Assembly: GCA_015069465.1 (NCBI GenBank)
Contig: SVIO01000004.1
Span: 1-64,000, forward strand
Direction of reading: 5' to 3'
Length of the DNA: 64,000 nucleotides
DNA from: Clostridiales bacterium
Lineage (GTDB): Bacteria > Bacillota > Clostridia > Christensenellales > Borkfalkiaceae
Part shown: positions 52,491 to 62,086 of the stretch, piece by piece
Position numbering within the stretch: the stretch's first letter is position 1
How the letters are laid out: each line of letters opens with the position of its first letter
Notes under the pieces: generated by a model
Databases searched by the model: none
Seen by the model: only the letters and a program-made list of their open reading frames with translations
What the model was told of the DNA's origin: nothing
Made by a program: the position numbers and the translations under genes

Positions 52491-52520
52491 AAAGCCACGG
52501 AGAACCCGTGGCTTTATGTT
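52491..52520. terminator. terminator between converging genes
   Basis: AAAGCCACGG pairs with CCGTGGCTTT (10 bp). The T tract is weak on both sides. Confidence 0.8.
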
Positions 52521-52536
52521 TATATTGCTTGGTTTA

Positions 52537-53238
52537 TTAAAAGTCATAACTCCTTGCTTTAACAAAAGGGATATACTTATTTAATATCTCAATATATTTT
52601 TTTGTGGTATCATTATCAACAGGCTCAAGTCCATCGGCATTTAAGCAGTTATCCCCAGACTTAAATTTTTGAAGAAAATATCTTTTTGCACCCTTTATCC
52701 ACTCTGCAATTTTAGTTATGTTATCTACATGGTGAAATTGCTTTATTAGGGTAGTTCTAAATTCGTAGTCAGCATTAGAAGTTAAAAAATATTCAACCGT
52801 TTTTTCAACGTTTTTTGTATCGAACTTGTCAAAGCCGATTATTTTTGCATAACTATCTTTGTCATTTTTTATATCCATGGCAAAATAATCGCAAAGCCCA
52901 TTTTCGTGGACTTTCTTTACAAGTTCAGGGTTTGTGCCGTTTGTGTCTAGTTTAACTTTATATCCAAGATTTTTAACCTTTTCCATAAAAAGTGGAAGGT
53001 CATTATGAAGGGTAGGCTCTCCCCCCGTGATACACACGCCATCGATAATACCTTTTCTTTTTTCAAGGTAAGAAAAAACTTCTTCTTGAGTTATGTTAGG
53101 CAGATTTTCATATCCACTAACAAGTGGTGCATTATGACAAAATGGGCATTTAAAATTGCAACCACCCGTAAAAACGGTGGTAGCCACAAAGCCATCGTAG
53201 TCAACAAGCGACATTTTTTCTAAACCTAATAATTTCAT
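52537..53238 (-). CDS. nrdG: anaerobic ribonucleotide reductase activating radical SAM protein (NrdG2-type)
   Basis: The 233-residue protein has the NrdG2-type start LEKMSLVDYDGFVATTVFTGG and the radical SAM cluster motif C27NFKC31PFC34. GGEPTLHNDL and a barrel follow. Such enzymes place the glycyl radical on NrdD. It is the only NrdD activase in the window, 5 kb from nrdD and on the other strand. ATG 53238 has AGGAG seven bases upstream; an in-frame ATG at 53286 is poor. PFL activase is the alternative, but the DYDG motif favours NrdG. Confidence 0.85.
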   Translation of the reverse strand: MKLLGLEKMSLVDYDGFVATTVFTGGCNFKCPFCHNAPLVSGYENLPNITQEEVFSYLEKRKGIIDGVCITGGEPTLHNDLPLFMEKVKNLGYKVKLDTNGTNPELVKKVHENGLCDYFAMDIKNDKDSYAKIIGFDKFDTKNVEKTVEYFLTSNADYEFRTTLIKQFHHVDNITKIAEWIKGAKRYFLQKFKSGDNCLNADGLEPVDNDTTKKYIEILNKYIPFVKARSYDF

Positions 53239-53331
53239 AACTAAACTCCTATTAATATTATAAGCCTTTTCAATAATGCTTGTCAAATAAAATCATTTGT
53301 GTTATTATATAAAAGTAAAGGAGACAGGGTA

Positions 53332-53787
53332 ATGAAAGCAGTTGTTCAAAGGGTGCTTGATGCAAACTTAAAGGTTGATGGAAAGTTAATAAGCGAGATA
53401 GGTAAGGGCTATGTCATCTTTTTAGGCGTTATGAAAGGTGACACTAAGGTAGAAGCCGATTACTTTATTAAAAAAATTCCAACGCTTAGAATTTGTGAAG
53501 ATGAAAACGGCAAAATAAATAGGTCAATAATCGATACCAATGGCGAGATACTCATCGTTTCGCAGTTTACTTTAATGGCAAACACATCGCACGGCAATAG
53601 ACCAGACTTTTTAAGTGCAGAAGTTCCAGAAAAGGCAAATGCACTTTATGAATATGTAGCAGAAGGACTATCAAAAGCAGGAATACCCGTAAAAAAAGGT
53701 GTGTTTGGTGCAGATATGAAAATTAACCAAACAAACGATGGACCTTTTACCATTTTATTAGAAAAAACAAGCCAAGCACAAAACTAA
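53332..53787 (+). CDS. dtd: D-aminoacyl-tRNA deacylase
   Basis: The 151-residue enzyme hydrolyses D-aminoacyl-tRNAs and glycyl-tRNA(Ala). It has the start MKAVVQRVLDA, the SQFTL motif and the cross-subunit TNDGPFTI motif with Gly-Pro. ATG 53332 is preferred over 53299, which adds 11 unrelated residues. It is divergent from nrdG. Confidence 0.96.
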   Translation: MKAVVQRVLDANLKVDGKLISEIGKGYVIFLGVMKGDTKVEADYFIKKIPTLRICEDENGKINRSIIDTNGEILIVSQFTLMANTSHGNRPDFLSAEVPEKANALYEYVAEGLSKAGIPVKKGVFGADMKINQTNDGPFTILLEKTSQAQN

Positions 53788-53818
53788 TTTAATAATAAAG
53801 ACAATTTTAAGGGAAATG

Positions 53819-53857
53819 AAAAACGGATTTAGCAATTTAACTAAATCCGTTTTTTGT
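53819..53857. terminator. bidirectional terminator after dtd
   Basis: AAACGGATTTAG pairs with CTAAATCCGTTT (12 bp), followed by six T residues; it also faces the minus-strand TSCPD gene. Confidence 0.93.
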
Positions 53858-53866
53858 TATTAACTT

Positions 53867-54139
53867 TTATTTTTTGTCTAAATCAGGGTTCATTTTTTTG
53901 AATTTGTATTTTTCAAGAGCAGTAGCAAGTTGGTCGCCACAAGAAGTGTTGCTTCTGCATTTTATACCTTTAAGAAGCGAAATAACTTCATCGATATCCT
54001 TTCCATCAACAAGCCTTGCGATTGCTTGAAGATTGCCACTGCAACCACCGATAAATTTAACGCCAAAAAGTTTATTATCTTCGGTTACTTCAAAAATAAT
54101 TTGTCTGCTACAAGTCCCTTTAGTCATGTAAGTTTGCAT
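53867..54139 (-). CDS. TSCPD-domain protein
   Basis: The 90-residue protein is a free-standing TSCPD domain (TIGR03905-like): FIGGCSGNLQAI and LKGIKCRSNTSCGDQLA hold the conserved cysteines. The same domain closes class II ribonucleotide reductases. Its role as a separate protein is unknown. ATG 54139 has GGAG seven bases upstream. It shares a minus-strand unit with the DUF4364 gene, 11 bases away. Confidence 0.88.
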   Translation of the reverse strand: MQTYMTKGTCSRQIIFEVTEDNKLFGVKFIGGCSGNLQAIARLVDGKDIDEVISLLKGIKCRSNTSCGDQLATALEKYKFKKMNPDLDKK

Positions 54140-54150
54140 AATTTCTCCTT

Positions 54151-54675
54151 CTAGTCAACTAAATTTTCATAGATAGTGCGATAAACATCAACGGCTTTTT
54201 CGCCCCATTTTTTATAAATGTCTTTTGCAATTTGTCTGTTAGGCACAACGAGTTTAAGTTCTAAAACAGGTTGTGCAGGCTCTATAATCTTTAGATAAAC
54301 GGTATAAGTTCCGTCCTTATTCATAAAATAGTCTGCCATGCACTCTTGCTTTCTGCGATATTTAAGCCTGTTGTTCTTAACAAATAGTGAAATTTCTTCT
54401 CTCGTAGATGCAGGGATATTGATAAAAAAGTTTGCAAGGCATATTCTTCCATCTGGTGTAATGGTGTAAAGAGGTTCGCTATTAGTGCCGATATTACATA
54501 TCCAACCACACTCTAATAGTCCGTTAAGGATTGGTTGACAATCCATATAAGCCAGCCAATTATTTGAAGAACAACACATATCTAAAATTGTATTTTCAGA
54601 TAGTGCCGTCTCCATCTTGTCAAAGACGAACAAAAGTATTAACTTGTTTAATGATGAATCACCTTTGACCTGCAT
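54151..54675 (-). CDS. DUF4364 protein, winged-helix regulator-like
   Basis: The 174-residue protein matches the clostridial DUF4364 family. A helix-turn-helix-like N-terminus (LNKLILLFVFDKMETALSE, LLECGWICNI) is followed by a beta-rich C-terminal domain with IKIIEPAQPVLELKLVVP-like strands. The family is thought to be transcription-related, but no target is known. It is the first gene of a two-gene unit with the TSCPD protein. Confidence 0.82.
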   Translation of the reverse strand: MQVKGDSSLNKLILLFVFDKMETALSENTILDMCCSSNNWLAYMDCQPILNGLLECGWICNIGTNSEPLYTITPDGRICLANFFINIPASTREEISLFVKNNRLKYRRKQECMADYFMNKDGTYTVYLKIIEPAQPVLELKLVVPNRQIAKDIYKKWGEKAVDVYRTIYENLVD

Positions 54676-54902
54676 AACCCAAAAAATCTCCTATTATTAA
54701 CTTTAATTATAACATAAAAACCGAATTTGTAAAGAACTTTATGTAAAAATTTGAAAAATAACGCCAAAAAAAAGTTTATAATAGATAAAAAATGTGTTAT
54801 AATGGTATATGTTGAATTATGTCTTTTTATAATTAGATATATTTTATAGTTAAATGCAACTTTATGTGTTTAGCCAAAAAAATCACGATGGAGGACAAAG
54901 TC

Positions 54903-55715
54903 TTGACAAAGAAAGAAGAATTAGATTTATTTTTGGAGCGTGCGCAAGAATTTATTGATTCTAAGTATATTTTAGCAGACATTAAGATTGTGGGGCTACT
55001 TAAAGCAATTGCTTGTTCAGAGACTTTAATGGCAATCTTTAAAAATTGTTTAACTGATTACGATAGAGAAGGTGCTGAACGAAAATATTTAGTTAAAAGC
55101 CCATATCTATCAGCAGATAAAGGGGAGTTTATTCTTCCAGCAAACTCAAAAGAACTTCTTGCCTTTACTTTTACGCTCTTAGTGGACATTGATGCTAAGC
55201 GTGTGGAACTAAGTGGTTTTTTGAACAAATATTTTTATATTGACGGCAGTTTTGCTTCTGGCTATGATGCTTTTATCAATTCTATGATAAGACCTTTTGT
55301 TAAGACTGTTAAAACTCTTATGGAAAGCGTTATAGAAGGCAAACTTCAAGACCCTGTAGAAGCATTTTATGAACTTGAAAATAAAAAGGCAAAACAACTT
55401 GCTGATGAAGAAGAAAGACTTGAAAAAGACAAGGAACTTGCTAAAAAAGTTTATGGCGAAAATGTAAAAATTATTAAAGAAATACTTCTTCAAGATAAGC
55501 AAAAAATTAAGGCAAAGAAAATGGGCGAAGAAAAAAGCGAAGAAATGCTTTTGGTTATCGACATGCTTGCAAACGCAATCACTAGCGATGATAGAGATGC
55601 TATTATCTATGCTTTTGTTGCTTATAAATTTATGACAAAGGCACATAAGATATTATTCTTTAATAGAGCAAAAAAAGTGTTTAAGTTATTAAAGGGTGTG
55701 CTAAGTGGAATTTAA
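54903..55715 (+). CDS. conserved protein of unknown function
   Basis: The 270-residue protein is almost wholly helical. Residues 30-150 include a Leu-rich segment ([16 protein letters not shown]), and a long charged coiled coil rich in Lys and Glu spans about 165-215. I recognise no domain. The start is probably TTG 54903, eight bases after GGAGG; ATG 54864 or 54888 would begin upstream of that site. It overlaps the Nudix gene by 11 bases. Confidence 0.7.
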   Translation: MTKKEELDLFLERAQEFIDSKYILADIKIVGLLKAIACSETLMAIFKNCLTDYDREGAERKYLVKSPYLSADKGEFILPANSKELLAFTFTLLVDIDAKRVELSGFLNKYFYIDGSFASGYDAFINSMIRPFVKTVKTLMESVIEGKLQDPVEAFYELENKKAKQLADEEERLEKDKELAKKVYGENVKIIKEILLQDKQKIKAKKMGEEKSEEMLLVIDMLANAITSDDRDAIIYAFVAYKFMTKAHKILFFNRAKKVFKLLKGVLSGI

Positions 55716-56226
55716 GGAAAAGACCATTAAGAAAAACTTTATATATAACGGCAAGATTTTATCTCTTAGAAAAGATGATATAATTTTGCCAAATGGCGCT
55801 CCTGCTGTTAGAGAAGTTATAGAGCATAGTGGGGGCAGTGCCATTTATTGCGAAAAAGATGGCAAAATTTTGCTTGTAAAACAGTTTAGATATCCATACA
55901 AAGAAGAACTTTATGAAATTCCAGCCGGCAAACTTAATGATGGCGAAAGCCCAGAAGAAACGGCTATTCGAGAACTCGAAGAAGAAGGTGGAATAAAAGC
56001 AAAAAGGGTAGAAAAACTATTTGACATATATCCAACCCCTGCATATACAAACGAGATTATAAGGTTATATAAGGCAGTAGAGTTTATAGAAACTGAATCT
56101 TGCCTTGATGAAGATGAGTTTTTATCAAACGAGTGGATTGATAAATGTCAAGTTAAAAAGATGATAGAAAATGGACAAATAAAAGATGCAAAAACAATAA
56201 TTGCAGTTTTATCTCAAGTGAAATAG
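55705..56226 (+). CDS. Nudix hydrolase, ADP-ribose pyrophosphatase-like
   Basis: The 173-residue protein has an ADP-ribose pyrophosphatase layout: [12 protein letters not shown], the [16 protein letters not shown] strand and a full Nudix box [20 protein letters not shown] ending in EGGIKA. It likely splits ADP-ribose into AMP and ribose-5-phosphate. It starts at GTG 55705, inside the end of the previous gene, showing coupled translation. Confidence 0.93.
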   Translation: MEFKEKTIKKNFIYNGKILSLRKDDIILPNGAPAVREVIEHSGGSAIYCEKDGKILLVKQFRYPYKEELYEIPAGKLNDGESPEETAIRELEEEGGIKAKRVEKLFDIYPTPAYTNEIIRLYKAVEFIETESCLDEDEFLSNEWIDKCQVKKMIENGQIKDAKTIIAVLSQVK

Positions 56227-56263
56227 ACGGGAAAGTGAAATTTAATAAAGGACAACAAAGAAT

Positions 56264-58087
56264 TTGAAAAGGACAGATGTAAGAAACGTTGCGATAATTG
56301 CACACGTTGACCACGGTAAGACAACTTTAGTTAACGAAATGCTAAAGCAAGGTGGTATTTTTAGAGACAATCAAGATGTTATGGATAGAGTTATGGACTC
56401 TGGCGACTTAGAGCGTGAAAGGGGCATAACCATTTTGGCAAAAAACACTTCGGCATTTTATAATGGCGTAAAAATAAACATTATAGACACCCCAGGCCAC
56501 GCAGACTTTGGTGGCGAAGTAGAGCGTGTTCTTAAAATGGTAAACGGCGTTTTAGTTTTAGTTGATGCTTGCGAAGGACCTATGCCACAAACAAGGTTCG
56601 TTATGCAAAAGGCATTAGAACTCAATCATAAACTAATTATCGTTGTAAATAAGATTGATAGACCAGATGCAAGGCTAAAAGAAGTTCAAGACGAAATTTT
56701 GGAACTACTTTTTGACCTAAATGCAAGCGATTCGCAAATAGATAGCCCAATTATCTTTTGTTCGGGTAGGGCTGGCACGGCAAGTACAGACTGCTTTAAG
56801 CAAGGTGATGATTTAACCCCACTTTTCGATGCTATCGTTAATCATTTCGAGCCACAAGAAGTCGATGATGAAGGTCCATTTCAAATGCTAGTATCTTCAA
56901 TCGACTATAACGAATACGTTGGTAGAATCGGTATAGGTAGAATAGAAAGGGGCAAAGCACACGTTAACCAAGACGTTCAAACTTGCAACTATAATATTAT
57001 CGGAAAGGAAATGAAGGGCAAACTCGTTAGCATCTATCAAATAGAAGGCTTAAATAGAGTTGCCGTTGAAGATGCTAAGGCAGGGGATATAGTGTGCGTT
57101 AGTGGTATTGAAAACATTTCTATTGGCGACACCATTTGTTCGCCATTACAGGTAGAGCCTGTGCCATTTGTAAAGATAAGCGAGCCTACTGTAGAAATGC
57201 TATTTAGCGTAAACGACAGCCCATTTGCTGGCAAGGAAGGTAAGTTCGTAACCACAAGACACTTAAGGGATAGGCTCTTTAAGGAAATGCTTAAAGACGT
57301 TTCTTTAAGAGTTGAAGAAACGGATAGTGCAGACTCATATAGAGTGTGTGGTAGGGGCGAAATGCACCTTTCAATTTTAATAGAAACAATGCGTAGGGCA
57401 GGCTATGAATTCCAAGTAGGCGCACCTAAGGTTATGTATAAAGAGATTGACGGCGTGTTAAAAGAACCTATGGAAAGGCTAGTTGTAGACGTGCCTGAAG
57501 ACAAGACAGGTTCGGTATTTTCAAGTATGGGCGTTAGAAAGGGCGAACTATTACAAATGGAAAATATCGGCAGTAGAATAAGGCTTGAGTTCAAAGTTCC
57601 AGCAAGGGGATTATTCGGTTATAAGAGTCAGTTCTTAACCGAAACTCGTGGTGAAGGCGTGTTCAACACTCTCTTTTATGGCTATGAAGATTTTAAGGGT
57701 GATATCGAAAGGCGTTCAACAGGCTCACTCGTAGCCTTTGAAACGGGTGAAGCCGTTACCTATGGCTTGTTTAATGCACAAGGTAGGGGACAACTATTCA
57801 TCGGTGCTGGCGTTGACGTGTATGAAGGTATGGTAGTTGGCGTTTGTCCTAAGAACGAAGATATCACGGTTAACGTTTGTAAGAAAAAGCATTTGACAAA
57901 CACTCGTGCATCTGGCTCAGACGATGCACTTAGACTTGAAACACCAAAACTTATGAGTTTAGAAGAAGCAATGGAATTTATCAACGATGATGAAATGCTT
58001 GAAATCACACCTAAGAACATAAGAATAAGAAAAAAGACACTTAACACTGAAATGAGACTTAAAAGAAAAGCAAAAGGGTTGGAATAA
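56264..58087 (+). CDS. typA: ribosome-associated GTPase TypA/BipA
   Basis: The 607-residue translational GTPase has G1 [11 protein letters not shown]2 [10 protein letters not shown]3 [10 protein letters not shown] and G4 NKIDRPDAR, then EF-G-like domains and the BipA C-terminal domain. It assists ribosome assembly and growth under stress. The start is TTG 56264, with AAAGGA about 11 bases upstream; no closer ATG exists before the G1 motif. Confidence 0.98.
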   Translation: MKRTDVRNVAIIAHVDHGKTTLVNEMLKQGGIFRDNQDVMDRVMDSGDLERERGITILAKNTSAFYNGVKINIIDTPGHADFGGEVERVLKMVNGVLVLVDACEGPMPQTRFVMQKALELNHKLIIVVNKIDRPDARLKEVQDEILELLFDLNASDSQIDSPIIFCSGRAGTASTDCFKQGDDLTPLFDAIVNHFEPQEVDDEGPFQMLVSSIDYNEYVGRIGIGRIERGKAHVNQDVQTCNYNIIGKEMKGKLVSIYQIEGLNRVAVEDAKAGDIVCVSGIENISIGDTICSPLQVEPVPFVKISEPTVEMLFSVNDSPFAGKEGKFVTTRHLRDRLFKEMLKDVSLRVEETDSADSYRVCGRGEMHLSILIETMRRAGYEFQVGAPKVMYKEIDGVLKEPMERLVVDVPEDKTGSVFSSMGVRKGELLQMENIGSRIRLEFKVPARGLFGYKSQFLTETRGEGVFNTLFYGYEDFKGDIERRSTGSLVAFETGEAVTYGLFNAQGRGQLFIGAGVDVYEGMVVGVCPKNEDITVNVCKKKHLTNTRASGSDDALRLETPKLMSLEEAMEFINDDEMLEITPKNIRIRKKTLNTEMRLKRKAKGLE

Positions 58088-58135
58088 AATAACACCTAAA
58101 AAATAAACACAAAAAAAGAAAAGGAAGAAAATATT

Positions 58136-59233
58136 ATGGCATACGATTTTGAAAAGATTATTTCTAAATTTGACATTAAGGGCACACTTATTTCTTGCGA
58201 AAGATATGGCGAAGGTCATATCAACGAAACATATCTTGCAGTAGTTGATGTTGACGGCCAAAAGGTTAACTATATTTTGCAAAAAATAAATAGTAAGTTG
58301 TTTACAAATGTCGAAGGGCTTATGAACAACATCAAACTCGTTACAGAGTTTAATAGACAAAAGATAATTGCTCGTGGTGGCAACCCAGATAGAGAAAGTT
58401 TATCACTTGTTTACACTAACGAAGGCAAGGCATATCACCACTGCAAGTGCTGTGATGCATACTTTAGGGTATATAAATTTATAACAGATGCTATCGCTTA
58501 TCAAGTTGTTGAAAAACCAGAACATTTTTATCAAAGTGCAGTTGCTTTTGGTAACTTTGCAAACCTTCTTGCAGAGTTCGATGCAACTAAACTTTATGAA
58601 GTTTTGCCTAACTTCCACAATACAGTTATAAGATTTGAAAACTTTTTAAAGGCATTAGAACTTAATAAGTCAGGCAGAGCAAAAGAAGTTGAAAAAGAAA
58701 TTAAGTTTGTTTTAGATAGAAAAGATTATTGTTCTAGAATAGTTAACCTATTAGCAAGTGGCGAAATGCCAACAAAGGTTACTCATAACGATACAAAACT
58801 AAACAATGTTATGCTCGATAACAAAACAGGCGAACCTGTTGCCGTTATCGACCTTGATACAATTATGCCAGGTAGCATTTGCTATGACTTTGGTGATAGC
58901 ATTAGATTTGGCTGTAACCCTGCTGCTGAAGATGAACAAGACTTATCTAAAGTAAACTTTGATATCAACTTATTTGAACAATACGTTAAAGGCTATTGCT
59001 CAGCACTTGGTGACAGCATCACTAAAATCGAAAAAGATAACCTTGCTTTCGGTGCAATATTGATGACTTATGAATGTGGTATGAGATTTTTAACAGACCA
59101 CTTAGACGGCGACGTTTACTTCCATATCAAGAGAGAAAATCATAACTTAGATAGAGCAAGAACACAATTTAAACTCATAGAAGATATGGAAAGATTGTAT
59201 GATAAAATGCTTGAAATCGTAAACAAGTATTAA
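58136..59233 (+). CDS. APH-fold sugar kinase, N-acetylhexosamine 1-kinase-like
   Basis: The 365-residue protein is an aminoglycoside-phosphotransferase-fold kinase. It carries the NahK-like catalytic loop THNDTKLNNVMLD with the catalytic Asp, and the metal motif VIDLDTIMPG. These two stretches are typical of bifidobacterial N-acetylhexosamine 1-kinases that phosphorylate GlcNAc or GalNAc from mucin or milk glycans. The rest of the lacto-N-biose pathway is not in this window, so the substrate is inferred. AAGGAAG precedes the ATG. Confidence 0.8.
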   Translation: MAYDFEKIISKFDIKGTLISCERYGEGHINETYLAVVDVDGQKVNYILQKINSKLFTNVEGLMNNIKLVTEFNRQKIIARGGNPDRESLSLVYTNEGKAYHHCKCCDAYFRVYKFITDAIAYQVVEKPEHFYQSAVAFGNFANLLAEFDATKLYEVLPNFHNTVIRFENFLKALELNKSGRAKEVEKEIKFVLDRKDYCSRIVNLLASGEMPTKVTHNDTKLNNVMLDNKTGEPVAVIDLDTIMPGSICYDFGDSIRFGCNPAAEDEQDLSKVNFDINLFEQYVKGYCSALGDSITKIEKDNLAFGAILMTYECGMRFLTDHLDGDVYFHIKRENHNLDRARTQFKLIEDMERLYDKMLEIVNKY

Positions 59234-59268
59234 TTTACGAAAAATATTTAAATGTCAAGTAAAAATGC

Positions 59269-59297
59269 TTGACAAAGAACAAATATAACTATATAAT
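59269..59297 (+). promoter_or_regulatory. promoter of the ylxM-ffh operon
   Basis: Consensus TTGACA at 59269-59274 and TATAAT at 59292-59297 are 17 bases apart, so transcription should begin near 59303. Confidence 0.88.
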
Positions 59298-59300
59298 ATC

Positions 59301-59340
59301 AAGGTGTAAAGCAAAAATGTTTTACACCTTTGGTTTTTTT
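59301..59340 (+). terminator. 5' leader hairpin and attenuator-like terminator before ylxM
   Basis: AAGGTGTAAA (59301-59310) pairs perfectly with TTTACACCTT (59321-59330), then TGG and seven T residues, directly abutting the ylxM ATG at 59341. The hairpin is at the very 5' end of the mRNA. It can act as a terminator or a stability and translation-control element. Confidence 0.7.
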
Positions 59341-59646
59341 ATGGAAAAAGATTTAAGATACACAGAACTTTTTGAATTATATCAAGGACTTCTTACCGAA
59401 AGACAGCGTGAGATATTTTCTTGTCACTACTGCTTAGATTTATCACTTGCAGAGATAGCAGAGCCAGACGGGAACACTCGCCAAAGCGTTTATTCGGCCG
59501 TAAAAACGGTTAAGTCAAAACTTGATGAATACGAAAAAGTTTTAGGGCTTTATGAGAAAAACCAAAAACTTGCTAACATATCTAACAGCGTAAAGGCGTA
59601 TGATGATAATCTAGCACAACAAATTTTAGAAATTGTAGGTAAATAA
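59341..59646 (+). CDS. ylxM: YlxM-like HTH protein linked to SRP
   Basis: The 101-residue protein matches the YlxM family, which is encoded before ffh and modulates SRP. A helix-turn-helix (LSLAEIAEPDGNTRQSVYSAVKTVKSKL) lies in the middle. ATG 59341 aligns with the family N-terminus but has no ribosome binding site because a T tract precedes it. An in-frame ATG at 59317, within the hairpin loop, has AAGGTG ten bases upstream and would add MFYTFGFF. Either may be used. It overlaps ffh by one base. Confidence 0.85.
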   Translation: MEKDLRYTELFELYQGLLTERQREIFSCHYCLDLSLAEIAEPDGNTRQSVYSAVKTVKSKLDEYEKVLGLYEKNQKLANISNSVKAYDDNLAQQILEIVGK

Positions 59647-60959
59647 TGGCACTTTTTTCGGGACTTAGCGAAAAACTTAATCATATATTTAGCAAACTTA
59701 CAAAGCACGGCAGACTTACCGAACTTGAAATTAAAACGGCAATGCGTGAAGTTAGGATTGCTCTCTTAGAAGCCGATGTTAACATATCGGTTGTTAAGTC
59801 TTTTGTCGCTAGGGTTAGCGAGCGTGCTGTAGGGCAAGAAATTCTAAAGAGTTTAAGCCCAACCCAACAAGTTATAAAAATTGTTAACGAAGAACTTATC
59901 GACCTTATGGGCAGTGCTAACAGTAAACTTGCAGTGGATAGCAATCCACCAACGGTTATCATGATGGCAGGTCTTCAAGGTGCTGGTAAAACAACGCTCG
60001 TTGGTAAACTCGGTTTAATGCTTAAAAAACAAGGCAAAAAACCACTTCTAGTTGCGTGTGACGTATATCGTCCAGCAGCAATAAACCAACTTAAAGTTGT
60101 GGGCGAAAAGGCAGGTTGCACTGTTTTTGAAAAGGGGCAAGGCAACCCTGTTAAAATAGCAATGGAAGGCGTTAAGCACGCTAAATCTTTTGGCTTTGAC
60201 ACCGTTATTATCGACACGGCAGGAAGACTTCAAATCGATGAAGACTTGATGAAGGAACTTGAAGAAATCAAAGAAAAAGTTTCCCCAAGCGAAATCTTGC
60301 TTGTCGTTGACTCTATGACAGGTCAAGTTGCAGTCGAAGTGGCAGACACCTTTAATAAAAGGCTTGAAGTTACAGGTTTAGTATTAACCAAACTTGATGG
60401 CGACACAAGGGGTGGTGCAACCTTATCGATGAAATCCGTTACAGGAAAGCCTATAAAGTTCTGCTCTGTGGGCGAAAAACTCGGCGATTTAGAGCCTTTC
60501 TATCCAGACAGAATGGCAAACCGAATTCTCGGTATGGGAGACGTGCTTTCTTTAATTGAAAAGGCACAAGATGCTGTAACTGAAGAACAAGCAAGGAAAT
60601 TAGAAGAAAAATTTAGAAAGAACTCTTTTACATTAGATGACTACTTAATGCAGTTTGAAGCAATGAAAAAGATGGGTGGCATAAAGGATATAATAGCAAT
60701 GCTACCAGGTATGGGAAGTAAGTTCAAAATTAACGAAAATGACATTGATGAAAATAAGATTGCAAGAACCAAAGCAATAATTCAGTCAATGACCATGTAT
60801 GAACGAGAAAACCCACAAATAATAAACTCATCACGCAAAACCAGAATAGCAAAGGGCAGTGGCACAAGCGTACAAGAAGTGAACAAACTCTTAAAGCAGT
60901 TTGAACAAACGAAAGTGATGATGAAACAAATGAAAAATAATAAAATGTTTAAATTTTAA
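59646..60959 (+). CDS. ffh: signal recognition particle protein
   Basis: The 437-residue GTPase binds the signal peptide and SRP RNA and delivers ribosomes to FtsY. An N domain (1-90) leads to the GTPase with G1 GLQGAGKTT, G3 DTAGR and G4 TKLDGDT. The C-terminal methionine-rich M domain (about 300-437) follows. Length is typical. It sits in ylxM-ffh-rpsP-khpA-rimM-trmD order, as in many Firmicutes. Confidence 0.98.
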   Translation: MALFSGLSEKLNHIFSKLTKHGRLTELEIKTAMREVRIALLEADVNISVVKSFVARVSERAVGQEILKSLSPTQQVIKIVNEELIDLMGSANSKLAVDSNPPTVIMMAGLQGAGKTTLVGKLGLMLKKQGKKPLLVACDVYRPAAINQLKVVGEKAGCTVFEKGQGNPVKIAMEGVKHAKSFGFDTVIIDTAGRLQIDEDLMKELEEIKEKVSPSEILLVVDSMTGQVAVEVADTFNKRLEVTGLVLTKLDGDTRGGATLSMKSVTGKPIKFCSVGEKLGDLEPFYPDRMANRILGMGDVLSLIEKAQDAVTEEQARKLEEKFRKNSFTLDDYLMQFEAMKKMGGIKDIIAMLPGMGSKFKINENDIDENKIARTKAIIQSMTMYERENPQIINSSRKTRIAKGSGTSVQEVNKLLKQFEQTKVMMKQMKNNKMFKF

Positions 60960-60982
60960 TAAAAAACAAGGAGAAAACAAAA

Positions 60983-61279
60983 ATGGCAGTAAAAATGAGA
61001 TTAACAAGAATGGGAGACAAAAAATCACCTTTCTACCGTATCGTAATTACAGACAGCAGAAACGCACGTGATGGAGCATATATTGACAAAGTAGGTCACT
61101 ATAATCCAATCGCACAACCAGCAGAAATCGTTATCGATGAAGCAAAGGCAAAAGATTGGCTCTCTAAGGGCGTTCAACCAACAGAAACTGTAAAGAACAT
61201 ACTTGTAAACAAGGGTATTATTCCAAAGTCAGACAAACTTTCGCCAGCAAAGACGAAGGTTCGTAAGTCTTCTAAGTAA
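60983..61279 (+). CDS. rpsP: 30S ribosomal protein S16
   Basis: The 98-residue protein has the S16 signature MRLTRMGDKKSPFYRIV and GHYNP. A strong AAGGAG precedes the ATG. It binds 16S rRNA early in 30S assembly. The next gene begins 23 bases later. Confidence 0.98.
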   Translation: MAVKMRLTRMGDKKSPFYRIVITDSRNARDGAYIDKVGHYNPIAQPAEIVIDEAKAKDWLSKGVQPTETVKNILVNKGIIPKSDKLSPAKTKVRKSSK

Positions 61280-61302
61280 TAATAGCATTATAAGGTGTTA
61301 TT

Positions 61303-61548
61303 ATGATAGAACTTATAAAGTATGTGGTTAATCGTTTTGCAGAAAAACCAGACCAAATTGACTATGATATAGTTAATGATGGTAAAAATGTAAACGTAAC
61401 GATTACACTTGATGCAAGCGATATGGGAAAGGTTATCGGTCGCCAAGGCAAGATTGCTAAAGCGCTCCGTACTTTAGTGCGTGTTGGCTCGCAAAAAGAA
61501 AACCTAAAATATAATATTGAAATCGTAGAACGCGGGGAAAAGGAATAA
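61303..61548 (+). CDS. khpA: KH-domain RNA-binding protein
   Basis: The 81-residue single-KH protein carries the RNA-binding GxxG loop in DMGKVIGRQGKIAKALRTLVR. KhpA (YlqC) with KhpB binds small RNAs and influences cell division in Firmicutes. It is in its usual place after rpsP. Confidence 0.96.
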   Translation: MIELIKYVVNRFAEKPDQIDYDIVNDGKNVNVTITLDASDMGKVIGRQGKIAKALRTLVRVGSQKENLKYNIEIVERGEKE

Positions 61549-61576
61549 TTTCCCCGTTTTTCTATCAAAAGAAAAA

Positions 61577-62086
61577 ATGCAAGACACATTAAAAATAGGC
61601 TTAGTTTTAAAGCCACAAGGAATAAAAGGGCAACTAAAAGTTCAACCCTTAACCGACGATATAAATCGTTATAAGAATTTAAAAGAGATAATAATTGACC
61701 AAAAAGTGCATAAGGTTACAGGCACTATTATCAGTGGACAAACTGTATTTATAGACCTTTTTGGCGTTAATGATAGGGATACTGCTGAAACTTTCCGTGG
61801 TAAGTTTTTGCATGTAAAAAGAGAAGATGCAATTGCCTTAGAAGAAGGTAGATATTTTGTCGTTGACCTAATCGGCTGTGACGTTATAACAAAAGAACAA
61901 GGCGTTATCGGTAAGATTATAGACATATTTTCTTCTCGCACGGACGTTATCACTGTTAAGTGCTCTGACGGCAGAATTTTAAGATTCCCTTTTTTAAAAG
62001 ACCTAGTAGAAAAGGTTGATATCGAGAAAAAGCAATTTATAGTTTTAGACAAGCGTTTAAGTGAGGTTTCTTGCTATGAAAATTGA
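61577..62086 (+). CDS. rimM: ribosome maturation factor RimM
   Basis: The 169-residue protein starts with the family motif [16 protein letters not shown] and has a PRC-barrel C-terminus ([23 protein letters not shown]). It binds S19 and aids 30S head maturation. It overlaps trmD by 11 bases. Confidence 0.96.
   Translation: MQDTLKIGLVLKPQGIKGQLKVQPLTDDINRYKNLKEIIIDQKVHKVTGTIISGQTVFIDLFGVNDRDTAETFRGKFLHVKREDAIALEEGRYFVVDLIGCDVITKEQGVIGKIIDIFSSRTDVITVKCSDGRILRFPFLKDLVEKVDIEKKQFIVLDKRLSEVSCYEN

Noticed and set aside
54864..54902. Upstream start codons for the conserved helical protein
   Set aside because: The GGAGG at 54890-54894 best serves TTG 54903; the earlier ATGs lack a ribosome binding site.
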